A stretch of DNA of 64,000 bases from Jeotgalibacillus haloalkalitolerans (GTDB lineage Bacteria > Bacillota > Bacilli > Bacillales > Jeotgalibacillaceae). The position numbers were made by a program, and so were the translations under genes. The number at the start of each line of letters is the position of its first letter. Position 1 is the first letter of the stretch. The DNA lies in NCBI RefSeq assembly GCF_034427455.1, contig NZ_JAXQNN010000005.1, positions 1-64,000 on the forward strand, given 5' to 3'. The notes under the pieces were generated by a model. That model saw only the letters and a list, made by a program, of their open reading frames with translations. It was not told the origin of the DNA and made no database searches. Positions 8,687 through 17,750 of the stretch are shown here, one piece after another.

Positions 8687-9037
8687 TTAGAGGTCTACTA
8701 AGCCGAGGCTGATCTGAAGGGCCTCGTCTACCTTCTCCATCGTCTCGTCATCCAGATGGGTTATTTTGTCTGTTAATCGTTGTTTGTCTAATGTCCTGAT
8801 CTGTTCCAGCAAAATAACTGAATCACGTTCAAAGCCGTTACGCTTCGAGCTGATTTCAACGTGGGTAGGAAGCTTAGCTTTTTGAATCTGTGCTGTAATT
8901 GCTGCGACCACTACTGTGGGACTAAACCGATTTCCGATGTCGTTTTGGATGATGAGAACGGGGCGGACTCCACCTTGCTCTGAACCGACAACGGGAGATA
9001 GGTCAGCAAAAAATACGTCTCCACGCTTCACTATCAA
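8687..9037 (-). CDS. ndoA: EndoA/MazF-type endoribonuclease toxin
   Basis: MazF-family mRNA interferase, almost identical in plan to B. subtilis NdoA, which cleaves at UACAU. Conserved segments [20 protein letters not shown] and KLPTHVEI are intact. A TTG start at 9037 gives exactly 116 aa, the length of B. subtilis NdoA, and GTGGAGG sits 7 nt upstream; the longer frame starting with GTG at 9052 would place the ribosome-binding site inside the gene. It follows the antitoxin gene with a 4-nt gap. Confidence 0.96.
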   Translation of the reverse strand: MIVKRGDVFFADLSPVVGSEQGGVRPVLIIQNDIGNRFSPTVVVAAITAQIQKAKLPTHVEISSKRNGFERDSVILLEQIRTLDKQRLTDKITHLDDETMEKVDEALQISLGLVDL

Positions 9038-9041
9038 AGCG

Positions 9042-9323
9042 TTATCCTCCACTTACCAATCGTTCAATGGTATGGTCTGCTTCGTATTCTGCCTGAAGTG
9101 CTTCCGAAGCCATTGACAAGTTGATCTTCGCCATTTCCATATAGCCCCGGCGCATCGCATCCTGAGTTTGTTTACGGCGTCTGTCACGGACATAAGCTTT
9201 CGTTGCGCGATAAATACAGTCGCTGCAGCTCAATTCTTCCTGTTCGGCAAACGCTTCCAGTTCTGTAAGCAGTTGCTTTGGTAATCGTACCAAGATTTCT
9301 GATGTTGCGCTGGATTCCGACAC
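9042..9323 (-). CDS. ndoAI: EndoAI antitoxin (ribbon-helix-helix)
   Basis: 93-aa antitoxin of the same length as B. subtilis EndoAI. It has an N-terminal ribbon-helix-helix DNA-binding region ([17 protein letters not shown]) and the conserved toxin-binding C-terminus ([19 protein letters not shown], ending ERLVSGG). It neutralises NdoA and probably represses its own operon. Confidence 0.95.
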   Translation of the reverse strand: MSESSATSEILVRLPKQLLTELEAFAEQEELSCSDCIYRATKAYVRDRRRKQTQDAMRRGYMEMAKINLSMASEALQAEYEADHTIERLVSGG

Positions 9324-9477
9324 AAACTACACCTCCACCATCATATGCATACCTATTTTTTGTGAAACAATTATTCTTTTGTTCATTCATCATTCAAGTC
9401 CATGTTTATATTAACACTAAATGTGGAACCTGAAAAGGTACTCTCAGAAAATATCTGACAATTCTTTGCAAAAATGA

Positions 9478-10629
9478 TTAATTAAGATGATTAAAGACCT
9501 TTTTGATTACACCATTTTTCCTATACATCCTTGGAACTCTCGCTGTCAGTAGACAGGCGGATTCATAATGAATGGTGCCGTTATGCGCTGCGATATCATC
9601 AAGCAGAATCCGGTCATTCAGAACTTCCCCGACAAGCGTGACAACAGACCCTTCCTGCATTTCAAACGGAAGTCTGATCATACACTGATCCATACAGACG
9701 CGTCCGATGATTTCCGCACGATGCTCGCCGGCAAGCACTTCAAAGCCCTGCATCTGTCTGATCCACCCATCAGCATAGCCAATCGGCAGCGTTGCAATCC
9801 ATTCATCCTGTCCGGCAGTATAAGTAGCCCCGTAGCTGACTTTTTCACCCTGCTTCAGTTTTTTCACCTGAACCATTTTTGTATACATTGACAGAGCCGG
9901 CTTCAGCGGTGCAGGCATCTCATGACGGATATCACCTGAAGGCACAAGCCCGTACATGGAGATGCCAAACCGCACAGCATTAAAGGCTGAATTATCACGC
10001 AGAAATGCACCTGCACTGTTCGAAGCGTGGATCATTGGGGGCTTCTGCTGAAAGACATCCAGGAACTCAAGAAACCGCTCATGCTGCTGATCGGCATACG
10101 TCCGGTCCGGCTCGTCCGCCGTTGCAAAATGCGTAAAAGCACCCTCGATGTTGATCAGACTATCATCAGAGGCAAACGCTTCAGCATCAGCTAACCCGTT
10201 TTGATCAGTAAAACCGAGACGGCCCATCCCGGTATCAATTTTCAAATGAATATGCAGCACGTCAGCTTCAAGAAACTCACGTGCTGACCTGATCCAGTCT
10301 GCTGAAAAGACAGTCAGGCGAATCCCATGCGCTGCAGCAAGGCCTGCATCGTCAGGGCGCGCAGCACCGAGCACCAGAATCGGAGCGGTAAAGCCATGCT
10401 TTCTCAGAAAGAGCGCTTCATCTAAAAACGCAACTGCCAGCCATTCCGCTCCGGCTTCAAGTGCTGCCTCCGCTACTTCAAGATAGCCATGTCCGTACGC
10501 ATTCGCTTTTACAACAGCCATAATAACTGTATCCTGCTTCAGCTGTCCGGCTAACTGGCTGATATTATATTGAATCGCATCAAGGTCTACTTCAATCCAT
10601 GTATCACGGTGAAATTCATTCTTCATCAT
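9478..10629 (-). CDS. alr: alanine racemase
   Basis: 383-aa fold-type III PLP enzyme that interconverts L- and D-alanine for peptidoglycan. The PLP lysine is in MAVVKANAYGHG (Lys41), and the catalytic tyrosine region SYGATYT is present near residue 270. GAAGGTG precedes the start. Position between ydcC and ndoAI matches B. subtilis. Confidence 0.96.
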   Translation of the reverse strand: MMKNEFHRDTWIEVDLDAIQYNISQLAGQLKQDTVIMAVVKANAYGHGYLEVAEAALEAGAEWLAVAFLDEALFLRKHGFTAPILVLGAARPDDAGLAAAHGIRLTVFSADWIRSAREFLEADVLHIHLKIDTGMGRLGFTDQNGLADAEAFASDDSLINIEGAFTHFATADEPDRTYADQQHERFLEFLDVFQQKPPMIHASNSAGAFLRDNSAFNAVRFGISMYGLVPSGDIRHEMPAPLKPALSMYTKMVQVKKLKQGEKVSYGATYTAGQDEWIATLPIGYADGWIRQMQGFEVLAGEHRAEIIGRVCMDQCMIRLPFEMQEGSVVTLVGEVLNDRILLDDIAAHNGTIHYESACLLTARVPRMYRKNGVIKKVFNHLN

Positions 10630-10675
10630 CTGGCACCTTCTCTTGTCACAGGATACTCTCCTGTTTCGGATGCCG

Positions 10676-11689
10676 TTATTTTATCATAGACCCCTGAACT
10701 GAGCGAGCAACTTCGAGCATTTCTTCCTGCGTCAGGTCGTGGGAAGCAAGCAGATAACTCACACCATTATATGTCCACTCCAGTGAATTCTCTGTCATTG
10801 CACCGACTGCAAACCCGAGATCCGCCATTTCACCAGTTGCATCAGACGTTGTCAGCATCACCGGCGCCGCATCCAGCTTCTCCTGAATAATGGTATAATT
10901 TTTCGATCCTTCATACGTCAGGATCATCCGGCTTCCATTATCCGTCTTCACTTCTTTCTCCTCTATCAGCGCAGCACCCTCGATTTCAGCTGTCGGATAA
11001 AGAACGGCCCAGTCCTCCGTTTCCTCTCCATCACCTGATACCGGCATCTCAAGCTGGGCACCCATCATATTCTTTTCAAGGTTAAAGTCACTCTTGTCAA
11101 ATGATGCTTCATAATCAACCTCACTGAAGCTAAGCTCAATCTTCACGTTGCCTTCCTGATCCTTCACTTTCACATCCGTCGGCGCGAGCGTTTTCTTATC
11201 AAATGTCACCTGCTGAAGCGGGAACATCTGCTGATGCTTGTACCTTGTTTTCGTATCAAATACATACTTTCCGTCCTTTTCAGTAAAGACTGCTTCCTTA
11301 TCCTCCTGAATATCCTTTACAAGAGACTCCGTGAGATAAGCCTGACTGCCATTTGATGGCCAGTCACTCTGGAAACGGAAGCTCTTATTCAGTGCAGGTG
11401 TCAACACAAAGACGCCCTCATCATTCCTGATAATCATCTGGCTTTGCTTGTCTTCCGCATGCTTCAGATGAACACGGTAAAAGTGCGGTTTCATATGCCA
11501 GACCTCAACATCATATTCCTGTGGCTGTTCACCAGTGTTAAAGACCATTTTTGCTTTTGCCTTATAACTGTCCGCCTGCTCCACCTTGTCCATTAAATCC
11601 TGAGCCGCTTCCTCCCTCGTTTTCTCACCGCACGCAGCTAACACCATCACTAAAAGCACCGTTATCAAACAGAGAGCGATTTTCTTCAT
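10676..11689 (-). CDS. ydcC: LolA-like outer-membrane-carrier-fold lipoprotein (YdcC)
   Basis: Secreted lipoprotein with signal peptide MKKIALCLITVLLVMVLAAC and a lipobox LAAC. The mature part resembles the LolA/GerS beta-barrel-like family (YDVEVWHMKPHFYRV, early residues 50-75). The start at 11689 is chosen because GGGGAGG lies 5 nt upstream and the signal peptide begins there; the longer frame to 11710 adds seven residues that hide it. B. subtilis YdcC sits at the same place next to alr. Its ligand is unknown. Confidence 0.88.
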   Translation of the reverse strand: MKKIALCLITVLLVMVLAACGEKTREEAAQDLMDKVEQADSYKAKAKMVFNTGEQPQEYDVEVWHMKPHFYRVHLKHAEDKQSQMIIRNDEGVFVLTPALNKSFRFQSDWPSNGSQAYLTESLVKDIQEDKEAVFTEKDGKYVFDTKTRYKHQQMFPLQQVTFDKKTLAPTDVKVKDQEGNVKIELSFSEVDYEASFDKSDFNLEKNMMGAQLEMPVSGDGEETEDWAVLYPTAEIEGAALIEEKEVKTDNGSRMILTYEGSKNYTIIQEKLDAAPVMLTTSDATGEMADLGFAVGAMTENSLEWTYNGVSYLLASHDLTQEEMLEVARSVQGSMIK

Positions 11690-12111
11690 GGTTTCCTCCC
11701 CTTCACTCATTCAGCGTCGTTGCGAATGCACTTTAAGTGTATGAGTGGGGGTGAGCTTGTATGACATGGAAAAGCGGAAGTCGGCGATTAGGGGCGTATG
11801 CATTGGCGCTTGGACTGGCGCAGCGTGCGAAAAATTCAAAAGGTGATGGATTTAAGTCAACAGGTGATAGATATATCGCGGGAGGTGTCGTTAAAATCGG
11901 ACGGCTACCCCTGAGCGGCAGAAAAAACTAAAAGGTGAGTGAATTCCCTCTGGAGGTGATAGATATATCACAAAAGGTGGTGGATATAATGATGCCTTGC
12001 CTCGTCCCCTGCACTATATGCCCTTAGGTCACAGGCTTTAAATCTTTTGTTGCCCAAGTGCATAAAGAGGGATAGCTTTTCCCGAACCCTTAAACCGTCC
12101 TCAAACAAAAA
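11690..12111. other. intergenic spacer with a 21-bp-period array
   Basis: About 420 nt between ydcC and acpS, both on the minus strand. It holds the imperfect tandem array at 11841-11990 and the acpS terminator at its right edge. No coding sequence with a ribosome-binding site was found. Confidence 0.7.
11841..11992 (-). repeat. 21-bp-period imperfect array (locus A)
   Basis: AGGTG begins at 11841, 11862, 11883, 11933, 11954 and 11975, so spacing is 21, 21, 50, 21, 21. Best-preserved unit: AGGTGATAGATATATC. Read on the minus strand, each unit has the core CTATCACCT. The array follows the acpS terminator in the direction of acpS transcription. Confidence 0.85.
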
Positions 12112-12135
12112 GCAGACGTCCATCTAGACGCCTGC
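12112..12135 (-). terminator. terminator overlapping the acpS stop
   Basis: Minus-strand hairpin GCAGGCGTC / GACGTCTGC followed by TTTTTGTTT. The 5' arm lies in the last codons and stop of acpS. Confidence 0.85.
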
Positions 12136-12483
12136 CTTCTTCTCCACCACGACCTGCGCAGCTGCATATTCTTTTGTATGGGTAATGCTCACATGCACAT
12201 GATATTTCGGATGCCTGATATAAGGTCTGCCCGATGCTTCTTTTACAATCTCGATATCCTGAAACGAGAGCTCGCGGCCGATCCCGCAGCCGATTGCTTT
12301 TGCGTATGCTTCTTTAACAGCAAAACGCCCTGCCAGGAATTCAATTTTTCTTTTCTCCCCCAGCACGTTGAACTGTTTAAGCTCTGATGCAGTCAGCACA
12401 CGGCGGGCGATTTTCGGCTGCCTTTTTAAAAGTGTGGCAATCCGTTCAATTTCTACGATATCTAAGCCGATTCCATGAATCAT
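12124..12483 (-). CDS. acpS: holo-[acyl-carrier-protein] synthase
   Basis: 119-aa phosphopantetheinyl transferase that activates acyl carrier protein from CoA. It has the family motifs GIGLDIVEIERI at the N-terminus and FAVKEAYAKAIG (the metal-binding Glu) near residue 55. The start at 12483 (MIHGIGLD) is supported by AAGGTG 6 nt upstream; the longer frame to 12576 runs into the divergent rhomboid gene. Order acpS-ydcC-alr is as in B. subtilis. Confidence 0.95.
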   Translation of the reverse strand: MIHGIGLDIVEIERIATLLKRQPKIARRVLTASELKQFNVLGEKRKIEFLAGRFAVKEAYAKAIGCGIGRELSFQDIEIVKEASGRPYIRHPKYHVHVSITHTKEYAAAQVVVEKKAGV

Positions 12484-12548
12484 CTGAGTCACCTTTTTCG
12501 TATAGAATCCTGTATGATAGAAATAATCAGTTACAGGGAGGATTTCAA

Positions 12549-13145
12549 TTGTTTGTACGTACTGAAAGCTTATCACAGTTTATCAGGTTTTACCCTGTCG
12601 TATCACTGTTGATCTTGATACATGCAGTTGTCTTTATTGCGACTTCTATTCCGGGTGGCATTGGAAACTCTGTCCTTTTCACACTTGCCGGTATTAATGG
12701 GTTGGTTTCTGAAGGCGAGTACTGGCGACTGGTTACCCCGATATTTGCGCACGCTGACCTGTGGCACGTGCTGTTTAATACGTTTTCGCTCGTGCTGTTT
12801 GCCCCTGCGCTTGAGCGGTTACTCGGATCGTTTCAGTTCGCTGTTGTGTATTTGCTCGCTGGTGTGATCGCAAACGTTGCGACCTGGGTACTCCAGCCGC
12901 CGTTTTACACGTCTGTCGGCGCCAGCGGTTCAATCTTTGGATTATTCGGTCTGTACGCAGCGATCTGGCTGATCTATAAGCAGGCTGCCCCGCTCGAGAT
13001 CAGACAAGTCATGGTTCCGGTGATCGTCATCAGTGTGGTGATGACGTTTTTCGGATCAAATATTAATATTACGGCGCATATCGCGGGTCTTGCAGCGGGT
13101 ATCTTTATCGGCCTGTTCATTTTCCAGCAGCGCCGGCGCGAATAA
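12549..13145 (+). CDS. ydcA: rhomboid family intramembrane serine protease (YdcA)
   Basis: 198-aa six-helix rhomboid protein, matching B. subtilis YdcA (199 aa). Catalytic serine in GASGSIFGLFG and catalytic histidine in ITAHIAGLAAG; the conserved HxxxN of helix 2 is HVLFN. I chose the TTG at 12549, which has GGGAGG about 7 nt upstream; the reading frame stays open back to 12387 but that part overlaps acpS and has no ribosome-binding site. Divergent from acpS. Confidence 0.92.
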   Translation: MFVRTESLSQFIRFYPVVSLLILIHAVVFIATSIPGGIGNSVLFTLAGINGLVSEGEYWRLVTPIFAHADLWHVLFNTFSLVLFAPALERLLGSFQFAVVYLLAGVIANVATWVLQPPFYTSVGASGSIFGLFGLYAAIWLIYKQAAPLEIRQVMVPVIVISVVMTFFGSNINITAHIAGLAAGIFIGLFIFQQRRRE

Positions 13146-13148
13146 AAA

Positions 13149-13176
13149 ATGCCTGGAGCAACATTGCTCCAGGCAT
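13149..13176. terminator. bidirectional terminator between ydcA and ydbT
   Basis: A perfect 12-bp stem (ATGCCTGGAGCA / TGCTCCAGGCAT) with a 4-nt loop, with A-run before and T-run after. It serves both convergent genes. Confidence 0.95.
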
Positions 13177-13179
13177 TTT

Positions 13180-14691
13180 TTAATATCCTTCTAATTCAGT
13201 TTCATTCATTAACGGTTCATGCACCTTTTTCACTTCTGCTTCCGGGCTGTACCAGTCCATCATTAATTCAGCATCCTCTTTTGAGATGTGTGGAATACTG
13301 CTGTGGCTTCCGCTTGTATAGGATTTGATGGTTGAGTGGATGGTGGCAACGTCTCCTCTGCGCTGGAAATAGGTCTGCGTCCATTCAAGTGACTGGATCC
13401 GCTTTTTCTTCATGTACACGATCTGCTTGCTGATACCGCGGAACTTCAGCGTTAACTGGTCGCGCGATGCACTCCAGCCGGCAGTTTTATACTGCCACCA
13501 GCCAAGAATTGCAGCAAGCGGAATCAGGATCAGTGACAGCAGGCCTAGCGGGAAAAAGAAGTAGGTGACCGGTCCGATGATCACAAGTGAAAACAACATT
13601 TTCCAGAATATATAGCGTTTTAATGCACGCTTTGGAACGCCGGTAAATTCTGTTTTCCAGTGATAGTCAGGCAGGATTCTATTCAAAATCGCATACGTTT
13701 CTTTTTCACGGATCATCGGCAGCAGCCGGATGGCATTTGAGTCCTTTTCAAGTACGGATCCACCTGCACTTTCAATTGTGACGGACGTATATCCGAACGG
13801 CTCTCTCATTACATTTTGATCAAAGGTAATGCCCTGAATCCTTTTCAGCGGGACGGTTGTCTGCTTTTTCTCAAGCAGACCTCTCGTGATCACGATGTCC
13901 TTTTCAACGAGCTTCACGGTGAAATGGGCATAGCGTAAAAATGTCAGTCCGACTGCAATCAGCCAGGCGATAAAGAACACCAGGACAGCAATCATTCCTG
14001 CAAGCAGGAACCCGGCCTCTACAAATTCAACGAGTTCTGTAAAGACTGCTTCGTATGGAATGACCTCCCCGAATTGGGACAGGAAGATCAGTATCCCCCC
14101 GATTACGACGCCAGCCCCGCCTGATGTAGTGGCCATGACGATCAGATCTTTCGGGCTCATTTTATAAAGAATATGCTCTTCAGGCTGCGGCTCAACCACT
14201 TCTTCACCTTCAACAGTACCTTCTTCCTTGAGCTTTTTCTTTGCTGCTGAAATAATCCGGTTCAGTTCATCCGCTTCCGGCTTCGTAATCGCAGTGAGCT
14301 CTGCTTCTGAATCCAGATTCGAAGAGCTTCCGGCTGTTTCCACTTTGATTTTCACCAGTTTTAACGGACGGTGCAAAACGCCTTCCGTATAGTTCAGACT
14401 CTGGATCCGTTCAAATGGAATATAGCGCTTTTTCTTAACAAAAAGCCCCTGTTCAATTCTGAGCTCGCCTTCTTCAATCCAGTATTTAAATCTCCACCAT
14501 TTGATGACACCGAGGAAGATAAATAGAATAATCATGCCGCCCATAATGAAAAACGGCAGGTAATCCAGGATTGATTCAGCTTCTCCGCGGTTTAGGAAAA
14601 CCAGAATGACGATTGGTATAAATGCTTCTTTCAATGTTTTCAGTGCGTTCATGACTGCAGTTATCGGATGCAGGCGTTTTTCTTCAGACAT
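13180..14691 (-). CDS. ydbT: YdbT, multi-domain bPH2 (DUF304) membrane protein
   Basis: 503-aa membrane protein with three bacterial PH-like (DUF304) repeats, each introduced by a hydrophobic pair: GELRIEQGLFVKKKRYIPFE near residue 75, DIVITRGLLEKKQTTVPLKR near 265, and a third around QIVYMKKKRIQSLEW near 430. Function is not firmly known; such proteins affect membrane or cell-wall stress and bacteriocin resistance. It overlaps ydbS by 8 nt. Confidence 0.9.
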   Translation of the reverse strand: MSEEKRLHPITAVMNALKTLKEAFIPIVILVFLNRGEAESILDYLPFFIMGGMIILFIFLGVIKWWRFKYWIEEGELRIEQGLFVKKKRYIPFERIQSLNYTEGVLHRPLKLVKIKVETAGSSSNLDSEAELTAITKPEADELNRIISAAKKKLKEEGTVEGEEVVEPQPEEHILYKMSPKDLIVMATTSGGAGVVIGGILIFLSQFGEVIPYEAVFTELVEFVEAGFLLAGMIAVLVFFIAWLIAVGLTFLRYAHFTVKLVEKDIVITRGLLEKKQTTVPLKRIQGITFDQNVMREPFGYTSVTIESAGGSVLEKDSNAIRLLPMIREKETYAILNRILPDYHWKTEFTGVPKRALKRYIFWKMLFSLVIIGPVTYFFFPLGLLSLILIPLAAILGWWQYKTAGWSASRDQLTLKFRGISKQIVYMKKKRIQSLEWTQTYFQRRGDVATIHSTIKSYTSGSHSSIPHISKEDAELMMDWYSPEAEVKKVHEPLMNETELEGY

Positions 14692-15166
14692 CGTCCTCAG
14701 CCACCCTTGCTAAAGCAGAGATCGAATCTCTCAGCTCGTCTGCTTCATCGATATCGAGCGCAGGAATCTGATGAAGTGTTGCTGCTGTTGAAATACTGAT
14801 TGTCGCAAGCCTGTACTTCCGCAAAATCGGACCCTGTTCAGTATCAACGTGCTGCACACGGACCATTGGTACAAGCGTTCTGGTCACAACAAAAATGCCG
14901 TGCTGCAGTTCAATCTCCTCTTCTCTTACTTCATAACGCCAGCGTTTCCATTTAAGCGTCGGCAGTACAAATACAAATAATATAATTTCAAGCACCAGTG
15001 CAATTGCCGACCCGATGATGAACCAGACGGACCAGTCAAATAATATTGCTAGTGTCGTGACACCGGCTCCAGCCAGCAATGTAAAGGCTGCAGATATCCA
15101 GCCGTAAAGTCTCCAGACGGTTAAGGCCCGCTCTGAAATTCTCATTTTTGGCTCCTGTCTCCCCAT
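14684..15166 (-). CDS. ydbS: YdbS, bPH2 (DUF304) membrane protein
   Basis: 160-aa protein with two membrane helices (about residues 20-42 and 45-70) followed by one PH-like domain: EEIELQHGIFVVTRTLVPMV and VQHVDTEQGPILRKYRLAT. It is the partner of YdbT in a two-gene operon. AGGAGA lies 7 nt upstream; a second good site precedes the internal ATG at residue 8. Confidence 0.9.
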   Translation of the reverse strand: MGRQEPKMRISERALTVWRLYGWISAAFTLLAGAGVTTLAILFDWSVWFIIGSAIALVLEIILFVFVLPTLKWKRWRYEVREEEIELQHGIFVVTRTLVPMVRVQHVDTEQGPILRKYRLATISISTAATLHQIPALDIDEADELRDSISALARVAEDDV

Positions 15167-15327
15167 TGTTTTCTCTCCTATCTAATGTCTCTTATGTACT
15201 TACTCTATCATACGAACTCCTTTACACATATGTTTCAAAAGTTTTCGCTGTAAATTTTTGAAAAAGTGAAACTTTTTATGGAAAAATTCTGTATAGTAGA
15301 TATGTAAAAATTGTAAGGGGGAGCTCT

Positions 15328-15885
15328 ATGAACCGCGAATTTCATGAAGGAAGTATGGTATGGATCGTATTCAGTATCATCACATTCATATCCACCGTTC
15401 TATTTTCTTTTGTCGGACCTAATTTACTGCACTACCTGTTTTTCTCCTATGGGGACATTATTATGATTCAGACGCCTTTTATCTCCAATATCCTGTTTGC
15501 CATCTTTGGGGTACTGCTATCATTATTCTTCTTCATGATGTACAAAGAAGGGAAAAAATACAAGGCGACCGGTTTTGTTGCGTTAATCCTGTCAGTGGCG
15601 ATCTTTGCGCTGAGTGTGACGAATTTTTCTGTATTGAGAGAAGAAAAAATCATCCACAATGGTTTGCTTTCTGTCAGTTCTTCAGAATACCAGTGGAGTG
15701 ATGTTGAAAGCGCAGTGATGATCAGAAGTAATGATGAAAAGGATTATGAAACCTTCATTTTTAACATGAACGATGGAGAAGACATTTCCTTTATCAGAAA
15801 CGATCATCTGGTCAGTTCTTTTAACAAAATTGATGCGATGCTGCAGATGAACGGAGTCAGATACACATCTCAAGAACGCGAATAA
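15328..15885 (+). CDS. membrane protein with possible PH-like C-terminal domain
   Basis: 185-aa protein of no family I recognise. It has three strongly hydrophobic segments (about residues 11-32, 48-71 and 80-100), followed by an 85-residue soluble tail. The tail pattern (GLLSVSSSEYQWSDVESAVM, then an FIFNMNDGEDI strand) resembles the strand order of bPH2/DUF304-type domains. The gene is divergent from the ydbS-ydbT pair, which carries such domains. AAGGGGGAGC precedes the ATG, and a TATAGT -10-like box lies about 30 nt upstream. The PH-like assignment is inference. Confidence 0.8.
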   Translation: MNREFHEGSMVWIVFSIITFISTVLFSFVGPNLLHYLFFSYGDIIMIQTPFISNILFAIFGVLLSLFFFMMYKEGKKYKATGFVALILSVAIFALSVTNFSVLREEKIIHNGLLSVSSSEYQWSDVESAVMIRSNDEKDYETFIFNMNDGEDISFIRNDHLVSSFNKIDAMLQMNGVRYTSQERE

Positions 15886-15888
15886 CGA

Positions 15889-15914
15889 GCTGTCCCGGGA
15901 GATTTCCTGGGCAG
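15889..15914 (+). terminator. intrinsic terminator
   Basis: Stem CTGTCCCGGGA / TCCTGGGCAG followed by TTTTTT, immediately after the 15328-15885 gene. Confidence 0.85.
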
Positions 15915-15962
15915 TTTTTTATTGTGTTTATTGGAGAATTGAAGGGCGATTAGCGCGTGGCG

Positions 15963-16037
15963 TTCAATTATGTGTGGTGGTGATTCAATTAGCGTTCCCG
16001 CTGAACCAATTAACGGAGAAGATGATTCAATTAATTC
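15963..16037 (+). repeat. 21-bp-period imperfect array (locus B)
   Basis: CAATTA starts at 15965, 15986, 16007 and 16028, exactly 21 bp apart. The surrounding unit is GATTCAATTAgcg with variable spacers. It follows the terminator of the upstream plus-strand gene and precedes a second hairpin at 16073. Confidence 0.85.
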
Positions 16038-16072
16038 GAGGCAGAGTACTCGGAGCCTCCAGAAAACAGAAA

Positions 16073-16103
16073 ACTGCCCAGGCGATGAGATCGCCTGGGC
16101 AGT
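16073..16103. terminator. strong bidirectional terminator hairpin
   Basis: A perfect 13-bp stem ACTGCCCAGGCGA / TCGCCTGGGCAGT with a 5-nt loop and T-runs on both strands. It probably ends leftward cshA transcripts and any rightward read-through from 15885. Confidence 0.9.
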
Positions 16104-16126
16104 TTTTAAAGATTTCAGCTTGTGAA

Positions 16127-16283
16127 GCGTTGGGCGGAAATAGCGCCTTTCGCTTTTCTATGTTGCCCAGCTTCAGCGCCCAACCCCTCGAGTCATAAGC
16201 TACACTGAGAAAATGGGAAAGGTCACCCATTTCTCTCAGTGCATCTTATGCTTGTCGGGGTTAAACGGGGCGCTTACGCTTTT
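16127..16283. repeat. Bacillales-type dispersed hairpin element after cshA
   Basis: The ends read GCGCCTTTCGCTTTTCTATG...CAGCGCCCAACCCCTCGAG and GGGGTTAAACGGGGCGCTTACGCTTTT. The centre is a long near-perfect palindrome, CACTGAGAAAATGGG / CCCATTTCTCTCAGTG (16203-16241). This layout (CAGCGCC..CCCCTCGAGTCA, central stem, GCGCTTGCGCTTTT) is one I recognise from intergenic repeats of Bacillus genomes. It begins directly after the cshA stop codon. One copy in the window. Confidence 0.7.
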
Positions 16284-17750
16284 CTAGCCTTCGCGTGATT
16301 GACGTTTTGGCTGACGCTGACGGCTGTTGTAAGGCTTGCCGCCTCCACCTTTACCGCCACGGTTTCCACCGCGATTTCCGAACTTTTTGTCGTCTTTGCG
16401 GTATGATTTCTTTTTAGATGCAAGTGGTCTTTCAGGTGTGATATCGATTGGTGTTTCGTCCGGCTCTTTTGTAAGAATCTTAAGAGCAGCAGCGATTAGG
16501 TCCAATGATTCCTCACCGTCATTTAATAGCTCACGTGCAAGTACTTTGTACTCTTCAAGGTTGTTCTTTTTAAGCGTTTCTTTCAGCTCATCAACAGCTG
16601 CGCGCTGAAGACCTTCAAGTGCTTCAGATGAACTTGGTGGACGCATTTGCTCCATCTTCTTCTTCGTTGTTTGTTCAACAACACGAAGGTAGTTCATTTC
16701 ACGTGGTGTAACGAATGTCATCGCCATACCTTTTTTACCTGCACGACCTGTACGTCCGATACGGTGAACGTAGCTTTCAGGGTCCTGAGGAATGTCATAG
16801 TTATATACGTGTGTAACGCCTGAGATATCAAGACCACGTGCAGCAACGTCTGTTGCAACTAGTACGTCAATACGGCCTTCTTTGAACTTCTTCAGTACGC
16901 TCATACGCTTCGCCTGTGTCAGGTCACCGTGAATTCCTTCAGCCATGTAGCCGCGGATTTCAAGTGCACGTGCAAGCTCGTCAACGCGGCGCTTTGTACG
17001 TCCAAATACGATTGCAAGCTCAGGTGACTGAACGTTGATCAGGCGGGAAAGAACGTCGAACTTCTCGCGCTCATGTGCTTTTACAAAGAACTGCTCGATG
17101 TTTTCAACTGTCATTTCCTTCGCTTTTACTTTTACCACTTCAGGATCTTTCATGAAGCGTTCAGCGATCTTGCGGATTGGTCCAGGCATTGTTGCTGAGA
17201 ACAATAGCGTCTGGCGTGTTTCCGGAAGATTTTTAAGGATTGATTCGATGTCATCGATGAAGCCCATGTTCAGCATTTCATCCGCTTCATCAAGTACAAG
17301 TGTCTGTACTTCATCAAGCTTCAGTGTGCGGCGGTTGATGTGGTCAAGCAGACGGCCAGGCGTTCCAACGATGATGTGTGGACGCTTTTTCATTGCGCGG
17401 ATCTGGCGCTGAATGTCCTGTCCTCCGTATACTGAAAGCACGCGTACACGCTTGTCACTACCGATTTTGTAAAGCTCTTCAGATACCTGGATCGCAAGCT
17501 CACGCGTTGGTGCGATGATCAGACCCTGAATGTTTTGTGATTTTGTATCCACTTTTTCAAGCATCGGAATACCGAAAGCAGCCGTTTTACCTGTTCCTGT
17601 CTGCGCCTGCCCGATAATGTCTTTTCCTTCTGTTGATAGTGGAATTGTGCCAGCCTGAATTGGCGTTGCCTCTTCAAATCCCATACGTTTAATTGATTTC
17701 TGGATTACTGGACTAATTGGTAATTCTGAAAAAAGTGTCAAATCCTTCAT
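16284..17750 (-). CDS. cshA: CshA, DEAD-box ATP-dependent RNA helicase
   Basis: 488-aa DEAD-box helicase involved in RNA turnover and cold adaptation. All motifs are present in order: Q motif [30 protein letters not shown], and [11 protein letters not shown]. The C-terminus is an RGG-like tail ([16 protein letters not shown]) followed by basic residues. AAAGGAG lies almost against the ATG at 17750, so the TTG three codons later is an alternative start. A leader of roughly 300 nt precedes the gene. Confidence 0.96.
   Translation of the reverse strand: MKDLTLFSELPISPVIQKSIKRMGFEEATPIQAGTIPLSTEGKDIIGQAQTGTGKTAAFGIPMLEKVDTKSQNIQGLIIAPTRELAIQVSEELYKIGSDKRVRVLSVYGGQDIQRQIRAMKKRPHIIVGTPGRLLDHINRRTLKLDEVQTLVLDEADEMLNMGFIDDIESILKNLPETRQTLLFSATMPGPIRKIAERFMKDPEVVKVKAKEMTVENIEQFFVKAHEREKFDVLSRLINVQSPELAIVFGRTKRRVDELARALEIRGYMAEGIHGDLTQAKRMSVLKKFKEGRIDVLVATDVAARGLDISGVTHVYNYDIPQDPESYVHRIGRTGRAGKKGMAMTFVTPREMNYLRVVEQTTKKKMEQMRPPSSSEALEGLQRAAVDELKETLKKNNLEEYKVLARELLNDGEESLDLIAAALKILTKEPDETPIDITPERPLASKKKSYRKDDKKFGNRGGNRGGKGGGGKPYNSRQRQPKRQSREG

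Noticed and set aside
11841-11992. CRISPR array as explanation of periodic repeats
   Set aside because: Period is 21 bp with imperfect, locus-specific motifs and no constant repeat of 24-40 bp, no spacers and no cas genes in the window.
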